Source: Lentimicrobium sp. L6
GTDB lineage: Bacteria > Bacteroidota > Bacteroidia > Bacteroidales > UBA12170
Length of the DNA: 64,000 nucleotides
Reading direction: 5' to 3'
Assembly: GCF_013166655.1 (NCBI RefSeq)
Contig: NZ_JABKCA010000008.1
Location: 24,484-88,483 of the forward strand
In this document: in pieces, positions 61,882-64,000 of the stretch
Layout: each line of letters starts with the position of its first letter
Position numbering within the stretch: position 1 is the first letter of the stretch
Notes under the pieces: model-generated
What the model saw: the letters and a program-made list of their open reading frames with translations, nothing else
Databases searched by the model: none
What the model was told of the DNA's origin: nothing
Made by a program: the position numbers and the translations under genes

Positions 61882-63191
61882 TATTTATCTCTAAAAAACA
61901 ATTTCATGGGGCTTCCATTAAAATTAAAGTTCTTACGAAGTTTATTTTCGAGGAAACGTGAATAAGGATCTTTCACCTCATTCGGAAGGTTACAGAAGAA
62001 AACAAATGAAGGATAGTGAGTTTTTAACTGGGTCACGTATTTAATACGAATATAACGCTCTCTGCTGGCTTGCGGAGGAGGAACAGACTCGATAATAGGT
62101 AACATGATATCATTCAACTTACTTGTTGTGATCTTTCTTGTTCTATTCTCATATACTTCATGAATAGTCTCCAAAGTTTTATGAATTCTTTGCTTAGTAA
62201 TCACAGAAGTAAAAACGATAGGAATATCGGTAAATGGAGCTGTTCTTTGACGAATTTTTTCAGCAAACTCTAGATGAGTATTAGAACCTTTTTCAACTAA
62301 GTCCCATTTATTCACGACAATAACAACACCCTTATTATTTTTCTGAATGACAGAGAGAATGGCTAAATCTTGAGCTTCGAAGCCTTCATTGGCATCAATC
62401 ATCAAAACACAAACATCGCTATTTTCTATAGCCCTAAGTGAACGCAAAACACTATAAAACTCAATATCCTCATTTACTTTGGCTTTTTTTCTAATTCCGG
62501 CTGTATCTACCAATTTGAATTTGAATCCAAATCTGTCGTATTCAGTATGAATAGTATCACGTGTAGTCCCCGCAATATTAGTTACGATATTTCTTTCATC
62601 GCCCAATAAAGCATTCACCAAACTCGATTTCCCAACATTAGGGCGACCAACAACAGTAAATCTAGGAATATTATCATTTATAGGTTCTGGCGCTTCTTTA
62701 GGAAAAGCTGGAATAACTACATCCAATAAATCACCTGTTCCTGAACCATTGATAGCTGAAATACTATATACTTCACCTAATCCTAAAGCATAAAACTCAG
62801 CACTATTTACATACATAGCTGAATTATCCACTTTGTTAGAAACTAGAAAAATGGTTTTATTGGAAGTACGAAGCATTTCAGCAGCATCTTCATCAAGAGG
62901 AGTAATTCCATCTTTTACATCAACCAAAAAGAGAATAACATCCGCTTCATCAATGGCCAATTGCACTTGTTTTCTGATTTCTTCTTCAAAGATATCATCA
63001 GATCCCATTACATATCCACCTGTATCAACCACATTAAACTCTACACCATTCCAATGCGATTGTCCATAGTGCCGATCGCGTGTAACGCCGCTAGTAGGCT
63101 CTACTATAGCTTGACGTGACTTTGTCAAACGATTGAATAATGTTGATTTGCCCACATTGGGTCTTCCTACTATTGCTAAATAATTTCCCAT
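61881..63191 (-). CDS. der: Ribosome biogenesis GTPase Der (EngA)
   Basis: Der is the double-GTPase needed for 50S subunit maturation. The 436-residue protein has two G domains in tandem, each with a G1 motif GRPNVGKS, a G3 DTGG or DTAG and a G4 N/TKxD (VSNKVD, VNKWD), plus a C-terminal KH-like domain (about 350-436). I chose the ATG at 63191, where [12 protein letters not shown] gives the usual N-terminus. An upstream in-frame TTG at 63212 lies inside the promoter -7 element. It is the first gene of the der-S4-xerD operon. Confidence 0.95.
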   Translation of the reverse strand: MGNYLAIVGRPNVGKSTLFNRLTKSRQAIVEPTSGVTRDRHYGQSHWNGVEFNVVDTGGYVMGSDDIFEEEIRKQVQLAIDEADVILFLVDVKDGITPLDEDAAEMLRTSNKTIFLVSNKVDNSAMYVNSAEFYALGLGEVYSISAINGSGTGDLLDVVIPAFPKEAPEPINDNIPRFTVVGRPNVGKSSLVNALLGDERNIVTNIAGTTRDTIHTEYDRFGFKFKLVDTAGIRKKAKVNEDIEFYSVLRSLRAIENSDVCVLMIDANEGFEAQDLAILSVIQKNNKGVVIVVNKWDLVEKGSNTHLEFAEKIRQRTAPFTDIPIVFTSVITKQRIHKTLETIHEVYENRTRKITTSKLNDIMLPIIESVPPPQASRERYIRIKYVTQLKTHYPSFVFFCNLPNEVKDPYSRFLENKLRKNFNFNGSPMKLFFRDK

Positions 63192-63209
63192 TCTTCTATT
63201 TTTCGGCTG

Positions 63210-63217
63210 CAAAAATA
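63210..63217 (-). promoter_or_regulatory. Promoter -7 element (TATTTTTG, minus strand) for the der operon
   Basis: Exact TAnnTTTG match on the minus strand ending 19 nt before the ATG at 63191. Confidence 0.5.
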
Positions 63218-63405
63218 GCCTTTTTCACTGAATTAGTAGCGAATAGCTTATTTTCATTTGCAAATAATTCGATAATTTTATGGGTAAGGCTATTTACAGG
63301 GCGCTCATCGAGATTTTATTTGTTTTTTTTTCGATTTTCAAAATACTGATTTATTGGGGCTTATAAATTATTTCATTTTTTTTTGAAATATTCTTTTGAA
63401 AACTC

Positions 63406-63435
63406 TTGCAGATTTAAAATTTACTACTACTTTTG
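63406..63435 (+). promoter_or_regulatory. Promoter of tRNA-Lys
   Basis: TTG at 63406-63408, a 19-nt spacer and the exact -7 element TACTTTTG (63428-63435). Predicted start is about 10 nt before the mature tRNA. Confidence 0.75.
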
Positions 63436-63452
63436 CACCCGCAATCGAGCAT

Positions 63453-63525
63453 GATTCCGTAGCTCAGTTGGTAGAGCAACGGCCTTTTAAGCCGTGGGTC
63501 CTGGGTTCGAATCCCAGCGGGATCA
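63453..63525 (+). tRNA. tRNA-Lys (anticodon UUU)
   Basis: A 73-nt cloverleaf is visible. The acceptor GATTCCG/CGGGATC has one G:U pair and discriminator A. The D-loop contains AGCTCAGTTGGTAGAGC. The anticodon stem ACGGC/GCCGT surrounds loop CTTTTAA with anticodon TTT. The T-arm contains GGTTCGAATCC. The 3' CCA is not encoded. It has its own promoter and terminator and is not clustered with other tRNAs. Confidence 0.97.
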
Positions 63526-63539
63526 CAGAAAAGTATCAT

Positions 63540-63572
63540 AATCCGATAAGTTTTTAGCTTATCGGATTTTTT
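63540..63572 (+). terminator. Terminator after tRNA-Lys
   Basis: Perfect 11-bp stem AATCCGATAAG / CTTATCGGATT (63540-63550 / 63558-63568) followed by T residues to 63572. Confidence 0.9.
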
Positions 63573-63624
63573 ATTTGGGGGATAGAATGGAAACTCGATT
63601 GAAATGTTATCCCCAAATAAAAAA
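63567..63624. repeat. Inverted repeat downstream of the tRNA-Lys terminator
   Basis: The T-tract of the tRNA terminator opens a second inverted repeat. TTTTTTATTTGGGG(G)AT (63567-63583) is complementary to ATCCCCAAATAAAAAA (63609-63624), apart from one bulged G, around a 25-nt loop. No role is clear. Confidence 0.5.
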
Positions 63625-64000
63625 AACATATGAGAAATGGGAATAGATTTTGTAATTTCAAAATGGAGAACTATTGGGAGCATGAAATTATCCCTGAGTT
63701 TTTTTTAATTCGAATAGGTTATAGAGCAGAAACTTTTTCAGCTTATGACCATTTACTTTGAGCTCCTGAATTTCTTATTAAGCCATAGAAGGTAGTAGCT
63801 TTTCATTTTAATATTTCAAAATATTTCAATTACATCTTACTTTCAAATCTAAAACTCAATATTCTAGTTACTTTGGATCTCAAATTGAATGGACTTAGGT
63901 TGGTTTCTTAAAAAATCTGTTTATAATCTTTAATAGATAGATTAAGGGGTCAAGTTGAAATTCTGGGGGAATTGATTTTTACGCAAAAATATTTGTCAAT
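63625..64000. other. Gene-free end of the window
   Basis: About 375 bp of AT-rich sequence. The longest ATG frame that I read here has 43 codons (63630-63761) and shows no recognisable motif or promoter. I see nothing in it that I can support as a gene, though a gene may begin beyond the window. Confidence 0.35.

Noticed and set aside
63630..63761. Small ORF of 43 codons after tRNA-Lys
   Set aside because: No promoter element, no recognisable motif and a length expected by chance in open AT-rich DNA.
1..64000. CRISPR arrays, insertion sequences, rRNA operons, restriction or toxin systems
   Set aside because: No regularly spaced repeats, transposase motifs, rRNA-like sequence or defence gene families were recognised anywhere in the window.

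Overview
This is an AT-rich chromosomal window from a member of the Bacteroidota, probably a free-living, gliding or type IX secretion (T9SS) lineage. Four kinds of evidence support this. Many genes carry the Bacteroidota promoter element TAnnTTTG a short distance upstream, and recognisable Shine-Dalgarno sequences are rare. Two very large secreted proteins and one decayed remnant end in T9SS sorting domains. The small ribosomal protein bTHX and a GldI-type FKBP lipoprotein are present. The dapA/DUF6913 and nrnA/gldI/ndk neighbourhoods are typical of the phylum. Almost everything is core or ordinary metabolic chromosome; I see no prophage, insertion sequence, CRISPR array or integrated element.

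Layout. 1-3.9 kb: a DUF6913 protein, dapA and a secreted M14 carboxypeptidase. 4-8.7 kb: a tyrosine catabolic operon (homogentisate dioxygenase, HPPD, fumarylacetoacetase, flavin-reductase-like protein). 8.7-15 kb: a secreted subtilase with duplicated PKD-GEVED units and an RprXY-like two-component system. 15-19.9 kb: pfkA, then tnaA (tryptophanase) and trpB facing each other. 19.9-30.2 kb: two paralogous beta-barrel proteins, apbE, clpC, gyrA, a TPR protein, a cold-shock protein and bTHX. 30.4-39.2 kb: a beta-barrel protein, an orphan peptide-binding lipoprotein, a NUMOD4/HNH-like protein, a CDF transporter, a GH3-serine hydrolase fusion, a prohibitin-like protein and HMG-CoA lyase. 39.2-47.1 kb: trmH, an S9 peptidase, three FKBP lipoproteins, nrnA and ndk. 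47.1-54.3 kb: an XRE regulator with an unusual upstream region, carbamate kinase, a DASS transporter, a TetR regulator, a GH16-like lipoprotein, an SRPBCC protein, a CsaA-like protein, an ABM-domain protein and a T9SS pseudogene. 54.4-64 kb: dnaE with a fused proofreading exonuclease, guaA, the der-S4-xerD operon and tRNA-Lys.

The most interesting signal is regulatory. Upstream of trpB lies a complete-looking tryptophan attenuator: a canonical promoter, a short ORF with three consecutive Trp codons, a hairpin directly after those codons, and a perfect intrinsic terminator ahead of the gene. The facing tryptophanase gene also has a roughly 245-nt leader that begins with a 27-codon ORF. This locus may therefore balance tryptophan synthesis from indole against tryptophan breakdown by translation-coupled control on both sides.

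A second signal is a cluster of four TTACA-N2-TGTA palindromes in the 400 bp upstream of the XRE-family regulator; one overlaps that regulator's own promoter. Other points of note are a strong intrinsic terminator embedded in the signal-peptide codons of a lipoprotein gene, a start codon abutting a terminator T-tract (hmgL), and probable leaderless transcripts.
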